A DNA stretch of 64,000 bases from Klenkia marina (GTDB taxonomy: Bacteria; Actinomycetota; Actinomycetes; Mycobacteriales; Geodermatophilaceae). Both the position numbers and the translations under genes were made by a program. Location: NCBI RefSeq assembly GCF_900101025.1, contig NZ_FMUH01000003.1, positions 248,001-312,000 of the forward strand, in the 5' to 3' direction. Position 1 is the first letter of the stretch; the number at the start of each line of letters is the position of its first letter. The notes beneath the pieces are model-generated. The model did no database searches. It was not told where the DNA came from and was given only the letters and a program-made list of their open reading frames with translations. Of the stretch, positions 17,982 through 26,369 are shown one piece after another.

Positions 17982-18047
17982 GGAACGGCCCCCTCGCAGG
18001 GACCCGGCGGGCGCGGAGCGCGCGACGGGGAGCGAGGGGGCCGTTCC
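17982..18047. terminator. Bidirectional terminator between trpD and the RAM gene
   Basis: A perfect 16-base-pair stem (17982-17997 with 18032-18047) encloses a 34-base GC-rich loop. It starts 2 bases after the trpD stop and abuts the stop of the convergent gene. Confidence 0.75.
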
Positions 18048-18329
18048 TCAGTCGAGGCCGAGGGAGAAGGCCGACTCGAGGTCGTGCTGGGAGTAGGCGC
18101 GGAAGGCGATGTGGGTCTGGGTGTCGAGCACGCCGGGCACCTTGTTGATGCGGCCGGCGATGACCTCGGCGACGTCGTCGAACTCGCGGACGCGCACCAG
18201 CGCCACGAGGTCGGTGCCGCCGCCGGCCACGGAGTAGACCTCGCTGACCCCGTCGAGGCCGGCGAGGGCGGTGGCCACCTCGCCGATGGAGTCGGTGGAG
18301 GCGTCGATGAGCACGATGGCGGTGATCAC
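18048..18329 (-). CDS. Stand-alone RAM (Lrp/AsnC ligand-binding) domain protein
   Basis: A 93-residue protein made only of the Lrp/AsnC C-terminal ligand-binding domain: VITAIVLIDASTDSIGEVATAL, then VSEVYSVAGGGTDLVALVRV, then a last helix and strand with TQTHIAFRAYS. There is no helix-turn-helix. Such single-domain forms bind amino acids or effectors as oligomers in related proteins, but this one's ligand is unknown. Its GTG overlaps the stop of the nuclease gene at 18326 (GTGA), so it should be made together with that protein. Confidence 0.85.
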   Translation of the reverse strand: MITAIVLIDASTDSIGEVATALAGLDGVSEVYSVAGGGTDLVALVRVREFDDVAEVIAGRINKVPGVLDTQTHIAFRAYSQHDLESAFSLGLD

Positions 18330-20191
18330 ACCCGGGAGGCTAGCGCCGACCGGCGGGCCCGACCGGGCGCGCCCCCGGTGACCCGCTCGGGGCGGGCCCG
18401 GGTCGAGCCACCCGCGTCGTCGCCGAACGGGTCGCGTGCCGCCCGCCCGGCGTCGACGAGGGCCAGGAACCCGCGCAGCGGGCCGGTGCCGGGCGTGCGG
18501 CAGGCCAGTGTGCCGGTCACCTCGACCAACCGCGTGCCCGGTTTCTCCATCCAGCGGAGCACGAGCTCGGCCTCCTCGACCGAGGCCGCGAGCTCGTGCT
18601 CGGGGCCGGTGACCGTCTCGGCGGTGGTCTTCAGCTGCTGCAGGTAGCCGCGCACCGGTGTGCCGCGGGTGGCCACCCCGGCCGCGACCAGCCGGCCACG
18701 CCGGACCACCGACAGCGCCCAGCCGCCCGCGCCGTCCGGTCGGGCGATGGTGAGCTCGGGGACCTCGGTGAGCAGGGCCAGTCGCTGCCGGCGGCGCAGG
18801 GCCCGCACCAGGACGGCGAGGCGGTCGCGGAGCACGGCGGCGTCCTCGTACCGGCCCTCGTGGGCCAACCGGTCGACGCGGCCCAGCAGCGGAGCGCACA
18901 GCCGGCCCGGGTCGGCCTCGACCGCGCCCACCAGGACGGCGGCGGTGGCGGCGTAGTCGGCGGGGGACTGCGCCCCGGTGCACGGGGCGCCGCACCGCCC
19001 CATGCCGGCCAGCGCGCACCCGGGGTGGGTCGGGGAGGGGGTCAGCCGGCCACCGCACTGGCGCAGCGGGAGGGCGTCGTGGACCGCGGCGACCGCGGCG
19101 TCGGCGGCCCGGCGGTCGGCGAAGGGGCCCAGGAAGACGCCGGCCCCCGGGCGGACCCGGCGCACCACCGACAGCCGGGGGAACGCGTCCTCGGTGAGCC
19201 GGACCCAGAGCAACCGCTCGGGGAAGCGCGACCGCCGGTTGTAGCGCGGTTTGTGCTGGGCGATGAGGCGCAGCTCGCGCACGGCCGCCTCGAGGTCGTG
19301 CGCGCAGGGCAGGGACTCGACGCGCTGGGCGAGGCCGACCATCTCGGTCATGCGGCTGCGCTGCTCGCCGGCGGTGAAGTAGCTGCGCACCCGGGCCCGC
19401 AGGTCGTTGGAGGTGCCCACGTAGAGGGGCTCGTCGCCCGGGCCGCGGAAGACGTAGACGCCGGGCCCGTGGGGGACGTCGTCGGCCAGGTGCCGCTTGC
19501 GGCGGCGCTGCGGGTCGACCTGGCGGGTGAGCCCGGTGAGCTCCTCGAGCGTGGTGACCCCCAGCGGGCCCAACCGCTCCAGCAGGCCGTGCAGCACGTC
19601 GACGGTGGCCTTGGCGTCGTCGAGGGCGCGGTGCGTGGGCAGCGTGGTGGCCGAGAAGAACGGTGCCAGGGTGCCCAGCTTGTTGTTCGGCACCTCGTCG
19701 CGGGTGAGCAGGCGCCGGGCGAGGACGGCGGTGTCGACCACGGTGGCCGCGGGCCAGGCGGTGCCGGCCTCGGCGCAGGCGGCCTTGAGGAACCCGATGT
19801 CGAAGGGGGCGTTGTGCGCGACCAGCACCGCACCGCGGGCGAACTCGAGGAACGCGGGCAGCACCGAGGCCATGCGCGGGGCGGTGGCCACCATGGTGGA
19901 GGTGATGCCGGTGAGCACGCTGACGTAGGGCGGGATGGCGCGGCCCGGGTCGACCAGCGTGCCGAACTCACCGAGCACCGTGCCGCCGCGCACCCGTACG
20001 GCGCCGATCTCGGTGATCGCGTCGGTGTGCGCGGAGCCCCCGGTGGTCTCGAGGTCGACCACCACGAACGTGACCTCGGGCAGCGGCGTGCCGAGGTCGT
20101 CGATGGCCACCTGCTGGAAGGCGGGGCGGCGGCCGGGCGCGCTGGGGGAGGAGCCGGTCACGGGGGCGACGGTAGGTACGGGGTCCGACAT
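18326..20191 (-). CDS. DEDDh exonuclease fused to a GIY-YIG / UvrC-like region
   Basis: A 621-residue protein. The N-terminal third is a DnaQ-like 3'-5' exonuclease: VVDLETTG carries the first Asp and Glu, AHNAPFDIGFL the second Asp, and THRALDDAKAT the His and last Asp. The middle has a GIY-YIG nuclease domain like that of UvrC and Cho (GPGVYVFRG, PLYVGTSNDLRARVRSYF). The C-terminal part resembles the UvrC Cys-rich and UvrB-binding-like region (CALAGMGRCGAPC). The same fusion exists in mycobacteria (Rv2191). A role in DNA repair is likely, but the substrate is not established. ATG 20191 is chosen over an upstream GTG that adds low-complexity residues. Confidence 0.88.
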   Translation of the reverse strand: MSDPVPTVAPVTGSSPSAPGRRPAFQQVAIDDLGTPLPEVTFVVVDLETTGGSAHTDAITEIGAVRVRGGTVLGEFGTLVDPGRAIPPYVSVLTGITSTMVATAPRMASVLPAFLEFARGAVLVAHNAPFDIGFLKAACAEAGTAWPAATVVDTAVLARRLLTRDEVPNNKLGTLAPFFSATTLPTHRALDDAKATVDVLHGLLERLGPLGVTTLEELTGLTRQVDPQRRRKRHLADDVPHGPGVYVFRGPGDEPLYVGTSNDLRARVRSYFTAGEQRSRMTEMVGLAQRVESLPCAHDLEAAVRELRLIAQHKPRYNRRSRFPERLLWVRLTEDAFPRLSVVRRVRPGAGVFLGPFADRRAADAAVAAVHDALPLRQCGGRLTPSPTHPGCALAGMGRCGAPCTGAQSPADYAATAAVLVGAVEADPGRLCAPLLGRVDRLAHEGRYEDAAVLRDRLAVLVRALRRRQRLALLTEVPELTIARPDGAGGWALSVVRRGRLVAAGVATRGTPVRGYLQQLKTTAETVTGPEHELAASVEEAELVLRWMEKPGTRLVEVTGTLACRTPGTGPLRGFLALVDAGRAARDPFGDDAGGSTRARPERVTGGAPGRARRSALASRV

Positions 20192-20298
20192 TCCGGCCCG
20201 GGGCGCACGGGGTGCCCCGACGTGCCGACGCGGCGGTGGCCCCACTCCGGGGGCCCGGACGTGCGGCCCCCGTCCCGACCAGGGAAGATCGCCCCGAC

Positions 20299-22119
20299 GT
20301 GATCCGCGGCACGTCGACGACGACGCGCCGCAGGACGTGGAGGGGGGTCGGGGTGCGGTCGTGGTCGCGGACGGCGTCGCCGTCCCCTGGACGGTCCGTC
20401 GGGACGTCCAGGGTCGGGTCGGTGCTGGTGACCGTGGCAGCGGTCGCGGCGGTGGGCACGGCGGGCGCCGGGCCGGCGTCGGCAGCGCCGAGCGAGCAGC
20501 CCGGCGGGACCACGGCCGTGCTCGACAGCGCCGAGCTGACCGCGCTGCAGGACCAGGCGGCCGACGTCCAGGGTGATCTGCAGGAGCGGCTGACCGAGGT
20601 CGCCGCGGCCCAGGAGCAGCTGGCCGCCGCCCAGCAGGCCGCGGACGGGGCGGCCACCGCGGTGGCCGATGCGGAGTCGACCCTCGCGCAGGAGCGGGTG
20701 GCCGTGTCCCGGTACGCCTCGGCGGTCTACCGCGACGGCGGGGCGCCCACGGCGCTGTCGCTCCTGCTGGCCGGTGGTGACCCGGGCGAGGTCGTGTCGG
20801 CCATGGGCTACCTCGACGTGGTGCAGGCCGACACCGACCAGGTGCTCGTGGCGGCCGAGCAGCGCCGCCAGCAGACGCTGGCCGACCAGGCCGCCGCGGA
20901 CGCCGCGGTGGCCGACAGCCAGGCGCGGGCCGACGAGGTCACCGCCCGGATGGGTGAGCTCGAGGCCGCGGCGTCGGCGGTCACCGACCGGCTCGACGCG
21001 GCCCTGGGGGCGGTGGACCGGCAGCTGGCGCAGCTGCAGGCCGAGCAGGTCCAGGTCAACCAGCAGACCGCCGCTGCCTGGCAGGGCTACGTGGCCCAGC
21101 TCGCCGCGGCCGGCGTGGTACCGCCCCCGGCCGCGCAGCTGCGGGACCCGGCGGCCGGGTTGCCCGGCGGGCTGGTCCCGGTGGGCGGGTCGACCGGCGC
21201 CGCGCAGCCCGGGGCGGCCCAGCTGCCGCGCCAGCCCTCGTCCCTGCTGGTGCTGCCCGCGGAGACCGTCGCCGCGGTGTCCGCCGCGATGGGCGACCTC
21301 GGACTGCCCTTCGCCCCGGGCACCGCCGGGCCCGACTCCTACGACTGCGGCTCGCTGGTGCAGGCGGTGTACGGCGCAGCGGGCATCGCCCTGCCGGCCG
21401 GACAGGCCGACCTCTTCGCCACCACGAGCCCCGTGGCACCGGCCGATGTCCTCCCCGGCGACCTCGTGTTCCTCGGCACGGCGGAGTCGGGGTTGTCGCA
21501 CGTGGGCCTCGCCCTCGACCCGCAGACCATGCTGGCCGCAGACGGCCGGGCGGGCGCGGTCGTGGTGCGCAGCCTGCCGGCCGACCAGGTGCTCGGCATC
21601 GGCCGACCCAGCTTGCTGCCCCGGGCCGCCGTGCCGGCTCCGGGTCCGACCGGCGGCGCGCTGCCGGTGGAGTGCGGCAACACGGTCTACCCGGCCAGCT
21701 ACGGCGGCACCCGGGCCTGGGGCGGCTACCCCAACGGGCTGATCCCGCCCTCGGCCCTGTGCCCGCTGGGGCTGGCCGGCCACGCGCTGCGCTGCGACGC
21801 GGCGGCCGCCTACCGGGCCATGTCGACCGCCTACGCCGGGGCCTTCGGGTCCCCGCTGTGCATCACCGACTCCTACCGCAGCTACGCCAGCCAGGTGACG
21901 CTCTACGGGCAGAAGCCCGCGCTGGCGGCCGTGCCCGGGACCAGCAACCACGGGTGGGGATTGGCGGTCGACCTCTGCGGGGGCATCGAGTCCTACTCGA
22001 CGGCGCAGTACGCCTGGATGGTGGCCAACGCCGGCCGGTTCGGGTTCATCCACCCGACCTGGGCCGACCAGGGCAACGGCCGCGAGGAGCCCTGGCACTG
22101 GGAGTACGCGGGCAGCTGA
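20299..22119 (+). CDS. Secreted NlpC/P60 protein fused to a VanY-type D,D-carboxypeptidase
   Basis: A 606-residue exported peptidoglycan hydrolase. After a long basic N-region comes a signal helix ending GAGPASAA, then about 200 residues of Ala/Gln-rich coiled coil. Next is an NlpC/P60 domain (Cys350 in YDCGSLV, His401 in SHVGLAL), and last an M15/VanY-type peptidase with zinc-site residues His551 and Asp558 in NHGWGLAVDL and His600 in EPWHWEY. The P60 motif reads DCGS rather than the usual DCSG. Two cell-wall activities in one chain is unusual. Start GTG 20299 is the longest reasonable; a later GTG giving a shorter signal peptide is possible. Confidence 0.85.
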   Translation: MIRGTSTTTRRRTWRGVGVRSWSRTASPSPGRSVGTSRVGSVLVTVAAVAAVGTAGAGPASAAPSEQPGGTTAVLDSAELTALQDQAADVQGDLQERLTEVAAAQEQLAAAQQAADGAATAVADAESTLAQERVAVSRYASAVYRDGGAPTALSLLLAGGDPGEVVSAMGYLDVVQADTDQVLVAAEQRRQQTLADQAAADAAVADSQARADEVTARMGELEAAASAVTDRLDAALGAVDRQLAQLQAEQVQVNQQTAAAWQGYVAQLAAAGVVPPPAAQLRDPAAGLPGGLVPVGGSTGAAQPGAAQLPRQPSSLLVLPAETVAAVSAAMGDLGLPFAPGTAGPDSYDCGSLVQAVYGAAGIALPAGQADLFATTSPVAPADVLPGDLVFLGTAESGLSHVGLALDPQTMLAADGRAGAVVVRSLPADQVLGIGRPSLLPRAAVPAPGPTGGALPVECGNTVYPASYGGTRAWGGYPNGLIPPSALCPLGLAGHALRCDAAAAYRAMSTAYAGAFGSPLCITDSYRSYASQVTLYGQKPALAAVPGTSNHGWGLAVDLCGGIESYSTAQYAWMVANAGRFGFIHPTWADQGNGREEPWHWEYAGS

Positions 22120-22210
22120 GCCGGAAATGTCGGTGGGCGGCCCTAGCGTCCGCGGCGACGGACCGAGGGGGTCCGACGACGTGCTCCGACCACCTGCCAG
22201 GAGGCCCGAC

Positions 22211-22534
22211 GTGCTCATCGACTGCGACACCTGCACCGTCCGCGGAGAGGGCTGCGGCGACTGCGTCGTCAGCGTGCTGCTGGGCGCTCCGCCCGGCGTG
22301 CGGGGCGCGCCCGCCACGGTGGTCCCGCTGGGGCGACGGCCCGCCCGCCCGGCGCAGCCCATGCTGCCGGGGTGGGGGGAGGCCCTGGGCGACGCGCTGG
22401 TGTCCGGTCCCACGCGGCGGGGGCGGGTGCTGGAGTTCGACGACGTCGAGCGCCGCGCGCTGCACGTGTTGGCAGAGATGGGTTTGGTTCCGCCGCTGCG
22501 GCACCAAGCTCCGCCCAGGCGGGACGCGGGCTGA
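22211..22534 (+). CDS. Small CxxC-x6-CxxC protein between two NlpC genes
   Basis: A 107-residue soluble protein with four closely spaced cysteines near its N-terminus (CDTC, six residues, CGDC), then VVSVLLGAPPG, a variable middle and a helical end containing DVERRALHVLAEMGLV. The cysteine pattern suits a zinc or other metal site, but the family's function is unknown to me. The GTG start at 22211 has AGGAGG seven bases upstream. Similar proteins are found next to NlpC/P60 genes in other actinobacteria, so a link to cell-wall remodelling is plausible but unproven. It has no signal peptide, unlike both neighbours. Confidence 0.78.
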   Translation: MLIDCDTCTVRGEGCGDCVVSVLLGAPPGVRGAPATVVPLGRRPARPAQPMLPGWGEALGDALVSGPTRRGRVLEFDDVERRALHVLAEMGLVPPLRHQAPPRRDAG

Positions 22535-22717
22535 TCCGCGACACGCCGGGCCGCCCGGGAGGGGGTCCGATCCTGACGAAACGACACCCGTGGGATTAGC
22601 AGATGGAGCGCCGATCACAGCGTCCGTGACACTTCGTTTCGGCCCGGTCACGCCCGTAGCGTCGGGTGGGTCCGGTCGAGCAGGTGCCGTCTGACCCCAG
22701 ATGGTCTCGACCGACGG

Positions 22718-23797
22718 ATGCAGGAGCCCGTGCGCACCGTGGTCGCCCACCGCCCCCAGCTGTCGTCCCCGTCGGCCCCCGCCGGCCGCCTCGCGAGGTC
22801 CGGCCGTGCGCTGCTGGTCGCCGGTGCTGCGGGCCTCGCGCTCACGCTGGTCCCCGGCACGGCGACCGCCGCCCCCGCCCCCGCCGCCCCCGCGCAGGCG
22901 GGCTCACCGGAGGAGGCCACGCAGCTGGTCGCCGACGCGACCCACCAGCTCGAGGTGGTCACCGAGCAGGTCAACGACGCCCAGGTGCAGCTCGCTGAGC
23001 AGCAGGCCTCGGCCGCTGCCGCGGCGGGGCAGCTGGCCGACGCCGAGGCCCAGCTGCAGGTCCTGGGCGCCCGCATGGACGAGGTCGCGGTCAGCGCCTA
23101 CACCGGCAACCAGTCCGGCATCTCGGCCCTGCTCACGAGCACCTCGCCGGAGGACTTCCTGGCCCAGGTCAGCACCCTCGACCTGATCGCCGGGCACACC
23201 GACGACCTGCTCACCCAGGTCTCGGCCGCCGCCCAGGTCGCCACCGACGCCCAGGCAGCCGCCGACGCCGCTGCCGCGCAGGCCCAGCAGACCCTCGACC
23301 AGGTCTCCGCGCAGCAGGCGGACCTGCAGCAGCAGATCGTCACCTACCAGGCCCAGTACGCCGCCCTCAGCGCCCCGCAGCAGGCCGCGGTGGTCGCGGC
23401 CACCAGCGGGCCCGAGGTGGTCGCGCCCGCCGCCGTCGTCGCCGACGGCGCGGCGGCGCAGACGGTGGTCGACACCGCCATGGCGCAGCGGGGTGACCCC
23501 TACGTCTGGGCCGCCGGGGGTCCCGACAGCTTCGACTGCTCCGGGCTGACCGCCTACGCCTACGCCGCGGCGGGGGTGTCGCTGCCGCACTCCAGCGCCG
23601 CCCAGGCGCGGATGGGCACCGCCGTGGCCCGCGCCGACCTGCAGCCCGGCGACCTCGTCTACTTCTACTCGCCGGTCAGCCACATCGGCATCTACATCGG
23701 CAACGGGATGATGGTGCACGCGCCGACCTCGGGCGACGTGGTCAAGGTGTCCAGCATCGACATGTCCGGCTACGCCGGGGCCCGCCGCCTGCTCTGA
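22718..23797 (+). CDS. Secreted NlpC/P60 endopeptidase with coiled-coil N-domain
   Basis: A 359-residue RipA-like peptidoglycan endopeptidase, expected to cut stem peptides outside the membrane. The signal peptide ends around VPGTATAA. A long Gln/Ala-rich coiled coil with probable autoinhibitory or docking function follows, then the NlpC/P60 domain with catalytic Cys274 (FDCSGL), His322 (SHIGIYIG) and third residue His334 (MVHAP). The preceding 183 bases hold no gene. I looked there for the cyclic di-AMP riboswitch common before such genes and did not find its signature. In mycobacteria the equivalent position is held by Rv2190c. Confidence 0.9.
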   Translation: MQEPVRTVVAHRPQLSSPSAPAGRLARSGRALLVAGAAGLALTLVPGTATAAPAPAAPAQAGSPEEATQLVADATHQLEVVTEQVNDAQVQLAEQQASAAAAAGQLADAEAQLQVLGARMDEVAVSAYTGNQSGISALLTSTSPEDFLAQVSTLDLIAGHTDDLLTQVSAAAQVATDAQAAADAAAAQAQQTLDQVSAQQADLQQQIVTYQAQYAALSAPQQAAVVAATSGPEVVAPAAVVADGAAAQTVVDTAMAQRGDPYVWAAGGPDSFDCSGLTAYAYAAAGVSLPHSSAAQARMGTAVARADLQPGDLVYFYSPVSHIGIYIGNGMMVHAPTSGDVVKVSSIDMSGYAGARRLL

Positions 23798-23852
23798 GCC
23801 CCGGCCGGCACACCCGCGCCCGAACCGGGGCTCGGTGCCGGGTGCCGGGGTC

Positions 23853-23956
23853 GAGCGCCGGGACCACGTGCCGCGGCCGAAGGTCGGGGCGAGCGTCGGG
23901 ACCACGTGCCGCGGCCGAGCGTCGAGGCCGAGCGCCGGGGCCACGTGCCGCGACTA
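23853..23956. repeat. Three tandem 38/39-base repeats with CACGTG cores
   Basis: Units start at 23853, 23891 and 23930; the third is partial. Each begins GAGCG(C/T)CGGG and contains CCACGTGCCGCG; CACGTG lies at 23865, 23903 and 23942. They fill the space just upstream of the leaderless promoter of the M48 protease gene, so they could bind a regulator. The spacing of 38-39 bases does not match whole helical turns exactly. Confidence 0.8.
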
Positions 23957-23960
23957 GGCT
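23955..23960 (+). promoter_or_regulatory. -10 box of the M48 protease/pimB' operon (leaderless)
   Basis: TAGGCT ends seven bases before the GTG at 23968, directly after the CACGTG repeats. Confidence 0.5.
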
Positions 23961-23967
23961 CCGGGGC

Positions 23968-25203
23968 GTGCGTCCTCGTCGGCCCGCGCTGCTGGCGGCG
24001 CTCGTCCTGGGCCTCGCGCTCGTCGCCGTCCTGTGGTGGCGGATCCCGTGGGCGGCGACGCCCACGGTGGGCGACCCCACGGCGGGGCTCGGTGCCGACC
24101 AGCTCGACCGCGCCGACGCCTTCGCCGCAGCCCTGCGACCCGCCTCGCTGGCCAACCTCGCCCTCGGGCTCCTGGTCAGCGGCCTGCTGGGGCTCACCCG
24201 CAGCGGCGCCCGGGTGGTCACCGCGGTGGCGCGCCCGCTGGGCGGGGGATGGGTGTGGCGGGTGCTGCTGGGCACCCTGGCGATCACGGTCCTGGGCCGG
24301 CTGGCCACCCTGCCGCTGGCCGCGTACGGCGAGGTCGTCCGGCGTCGCTACGGGCTGTCCACCCGCAGCTGGTCGCTGTGGACCCGGGACGTCGTGGTCG
24401 ACACCGCCATCACCGCCGGGCTGACCGCGCTGGGCCTGCTGCTCCTGGTGGGGCTCGCCCGCCGTGCGCCGCGCACCTGGTGGGCGTGGGCCGGTGCGGG
24501 CGCCGCCGGGCTCGTGGTGGCCGGGTCGTTCCTGTACCCGGTGATCGTCGAACCGGCGTTCAACGACTTCACCTCGATGCCGGCCGGTCCGCTGCGCACC
24601 GAGCTGTTGGCCCTGGCCGAGGAGAACGGCACCCCGGTCGAGGACGTCCTGGTCGCCGACGCCAGCCGCCGCACCACCGCGCTCAACGCCTACGTCTCCG
24701 GGTTCGGGTCCACCCGGCGCATCGTCGTCTACGACACGCTGCTGCAGGAGCTGCCCGACGACCAGGTCGAGTCGATCGCCGCCCACGAGCTCGGCCACGT
24801 CGCGACCGACGACGTGCTGACCGGGACGCTGGTCGGCGCCCTGGGCGCTGCGGCCGGGGTGGCCCTGCTGGGCTGGTTGCTCGGCTCGGGCCCGCTGCTG
24901 CGCCGGGCCGGCGCCGACGGGGCGGGGGATGCCCGGGTGGTGCCGTTGGTGCTGCTGCTGGTCGCTCTCGGCACCCTGCTGTCGACGCCCGTGCAGAACG
25001 GGGTGTCCCGGCAGCTCGAGGCGCGGGCCGACCAGCACGCGCTGGACCTCACCGAGGACCCCGACGCCTTCACCGCGGTCATGCGCCGGCTGGCCGTGGC
25101 CAACCTCAACCAGCCCGACCCGCCGGCGGTCTGGCAGTGGTTCTTCGGCTCGCACCCCACCACGGCCCAGCGGGTCGCGGCCGCGCAGGAGTGGTCACGG
25201 TGA
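23968..25203 (+). CDS. Ste24-like M48 family membrane zinc protease
   Basis: A 411-residue protein with the layout of CAAX-type Ste24 proteases: membrane helices in the N-terminal half including a GEVVRRRYGLSTRSW loop, the zinc motif HELGH (in AAHELGHVATDD, around residue 273), two more helices, and a downstream Glu site in QLEARADQHALDL. Bacterial homologues act in membrane protein quality control; prenylation is not expected here. GTG 23968 is chosen because it follows a leaderless promoter and begins with a short basic segment before the first helix. Its stop overlaps the pimB' start. Confidence 0.88.
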   Translation: MRPRRPALLAALVLGLALVAVLWWRIPWAATPTVGDPTAGLGADQLDRADAFAAALRPASLANLALGLLVSGLLGLTRSGARVVTAVARPLGGGWVWRVLLGTLAITVLGRLATLPLAAYGEVVRRRYGLSTRSWSLWTRDVVVDTAITAGLTALGLLLLVGLARRAPRTWWAWAGAGAAGLVVAGSFLYPVIVEPAFNDFTSMPAGPLRTELLALAEENGTPVEDVLVADASRRTTALNAYVSGFGSTRRIVVYDTLLQELPDDQVESIAAHELGHVATDDVLTGTLVGALGAAAGVALLGWLLGSGPLLRRAGADGAGDARVVPLVLLLVALGTLLSTPVQNGVSRQLEARADQHALDLTEDPDAFTAVMRRLAVANLNQPDPPAVWQWFFGSHPTTAQRVAAAQEWSR

Positions 25204-26321
25204 CCCGCACCCTGGTGGTCACCAACGACTTCCCGCCCCGCCAGGGCGGCATCCAGACCTTCGTCGCCGCCCTGCTGGACCGGCTGCCGCCCGAGGACCT
25301 CGTCGTGCTGGCGTCGTCCTCGCCCGGCGCGGCCGACCACGACGCCGGCCTGCCCTACCGGGTGGTCCGGCTCCCCACGCCGATGATGCTGCCCACCCCG
25401 CGGACGGCGCGGGTGGCGGCCGGTCTGGTGCGCGAGCACCGGGCCGAGACCGTCGTGTTCGGCGCTGCCGCTCCACTGGGTCTCCTGGCCCCGGGCCTGC
25501 GCCGGGCCGGTGCGCGACGCACGGTGGGCATCACCCACGGCCACGAGACCGGATGGGTCGCCCTGCCCGTCGGCCGGCAGCTGCTGCAGCGCATCGCCGC
25601 CGACGTCGACGTGCTGACCTACATCTCCGAGTACACCCGCGGCCGGCTGGCCCCGGCGCTCGGCGGGCGGACCGACCTGCGGCAGCTGCCCCCCGGCGTC
25701 GACGTGGACCGGTTCCGTCCCACGGTCGACGGCGCGGCGGTCCGGGCCCGGTACGGGCTGCACGGGGGACCGGTCGTGGTCTGCGTGTCCCGGCTGGTGC
25801 GCCGCAAGGGCCAGGACGTGCTCGTCGACGCCTGGCCGCGGGTGCTCGCCGCACACCCCACGGCCCGGCTGCTGCTGGTCGGCGGCGGACCCGACGAGCA
25901 GCGGCTGCGCCGGCGGGTGGCCGCCCGGGGCCTGGCCGGGTCGGTGGTGCTGACCGGGCCGGTGGCCCCGGGGTCGTTGCCCGAGCACTACGCAGCCGGG
26001 GACGTCTTCGCCATGCCGTGCCGCACCCGCCGCGGCGGGCTCGACGTGGAGGGGCTGGGCATGGTCTACCTGGAGGCGGCCGCGTGCGGCCGACCGGTCG
26101 TCGCCGGGACGTCGGGCGGGGCTCCCGAGGCGGTGCGCGACGGCATCACCGGGCACGTGGTCGACCCGCGCTCACCGGACGCCGTGGCCACCGCCCTCAC
26201 CGGGCTGCTGGCCGATCCCGCGCGTGCGGCGGCGATGGGGGCGGCCGGGCGGGCCTGGGTCGAGGAACGGTGGTCGTGGACCTCGATCGGGACGGTGTTC
26301 GCCGGGCTCCTCCGCCCCTGA
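25200..26321 (+). CDS. pimB: Phosphatidylinositol monomannoside mannosyltransferase PimB'
   Basis: A 373-residue GT4 family glycosyltransferase. It closely resembles mycobacterial PimB' (Rv2188c), which adds the second mannose to phosphatidylinositol monomannoside on the inner membrane face. Matching landmarks include VTNDFPPRQGGIQ at the N-terminus, VFGAAAPLGLLAPG, THGHETGW, LPPGVDVDRFRP, SRLVRRKGQDVL and the nucleotide-sugar region MPCRTRRGGLDVEGLGMVYLEA. Its convergent neighbour is fadD15, as in mycobacteria. GTG 25200 overlaps the protease stop. The last codons and stop lie in the first copy of a 26-base tandem duplication. Confidence 0.92.
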   Translation: MTRTLVVTNDFPPRQGGIQTFVAALLDRLPPEDLVVLASSSPGAADHDAGLPYRVVRLPTPMMLPTPRTARVAAGLVREHRAETVVFGAAAPLGLLAPGLRRAGARRTVGITHGHETGWVALPVGRQLLQRIAADVDVLTYISEYTRGRLAPALGGRTDLRQLPPGVDVDRFRPTVDGAAVRARYGLHGGPVVVCVSRLVRRKGQDVLVDAWPRVLAAHPTARLLLVGGGPDEQRLRRRVAARGLAGSVVLTGPVAPGSLPEHYAAGDVFAMPCRTRRGGLDVEGLGMVYLEAAACGRPVVAGTSGGAPEAVRDGITGHVVDPRSPDAVATALTGLLADPARAAAMGAAGRAWVEERWSWTSIGTVFAGLLRP

Positions 26322-26348
26322 GGTTCGCCGGGCTCCTCCGCCCCCGAG
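26297..26348. repeat. 26-base tandem duplication across the pimB' stop
   Basis: Copies at 26297-26322 and 26323-26348 differ at one base. The first contains the pimB' stop TGA; in the second the same place reads CGA. Confidence 0.85.
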
Positions 26349-26365
26349 GACGGCGGAGCCCGGCG
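26326..26365. terminator. Terminator between pimB' and fadD15
   Basis: A stem of ten base pairs (26326-26335 with 26356-26365), a three-base bulge and four more pairs lies between the two convergent stops. Its left arm is the second copy of the 26-base duplication. Confidence 0.6.
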
Positions 26366-26369
26366 GGCG

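Noticed and set aside
22535-22717. Possible cyclic di-AMP riboswitch before the NlpC/P60 gene
   Set aside because: Such riboswitches often precede actinobacterial wall-hydrolase genes, but I could not find the conserved core segments here.
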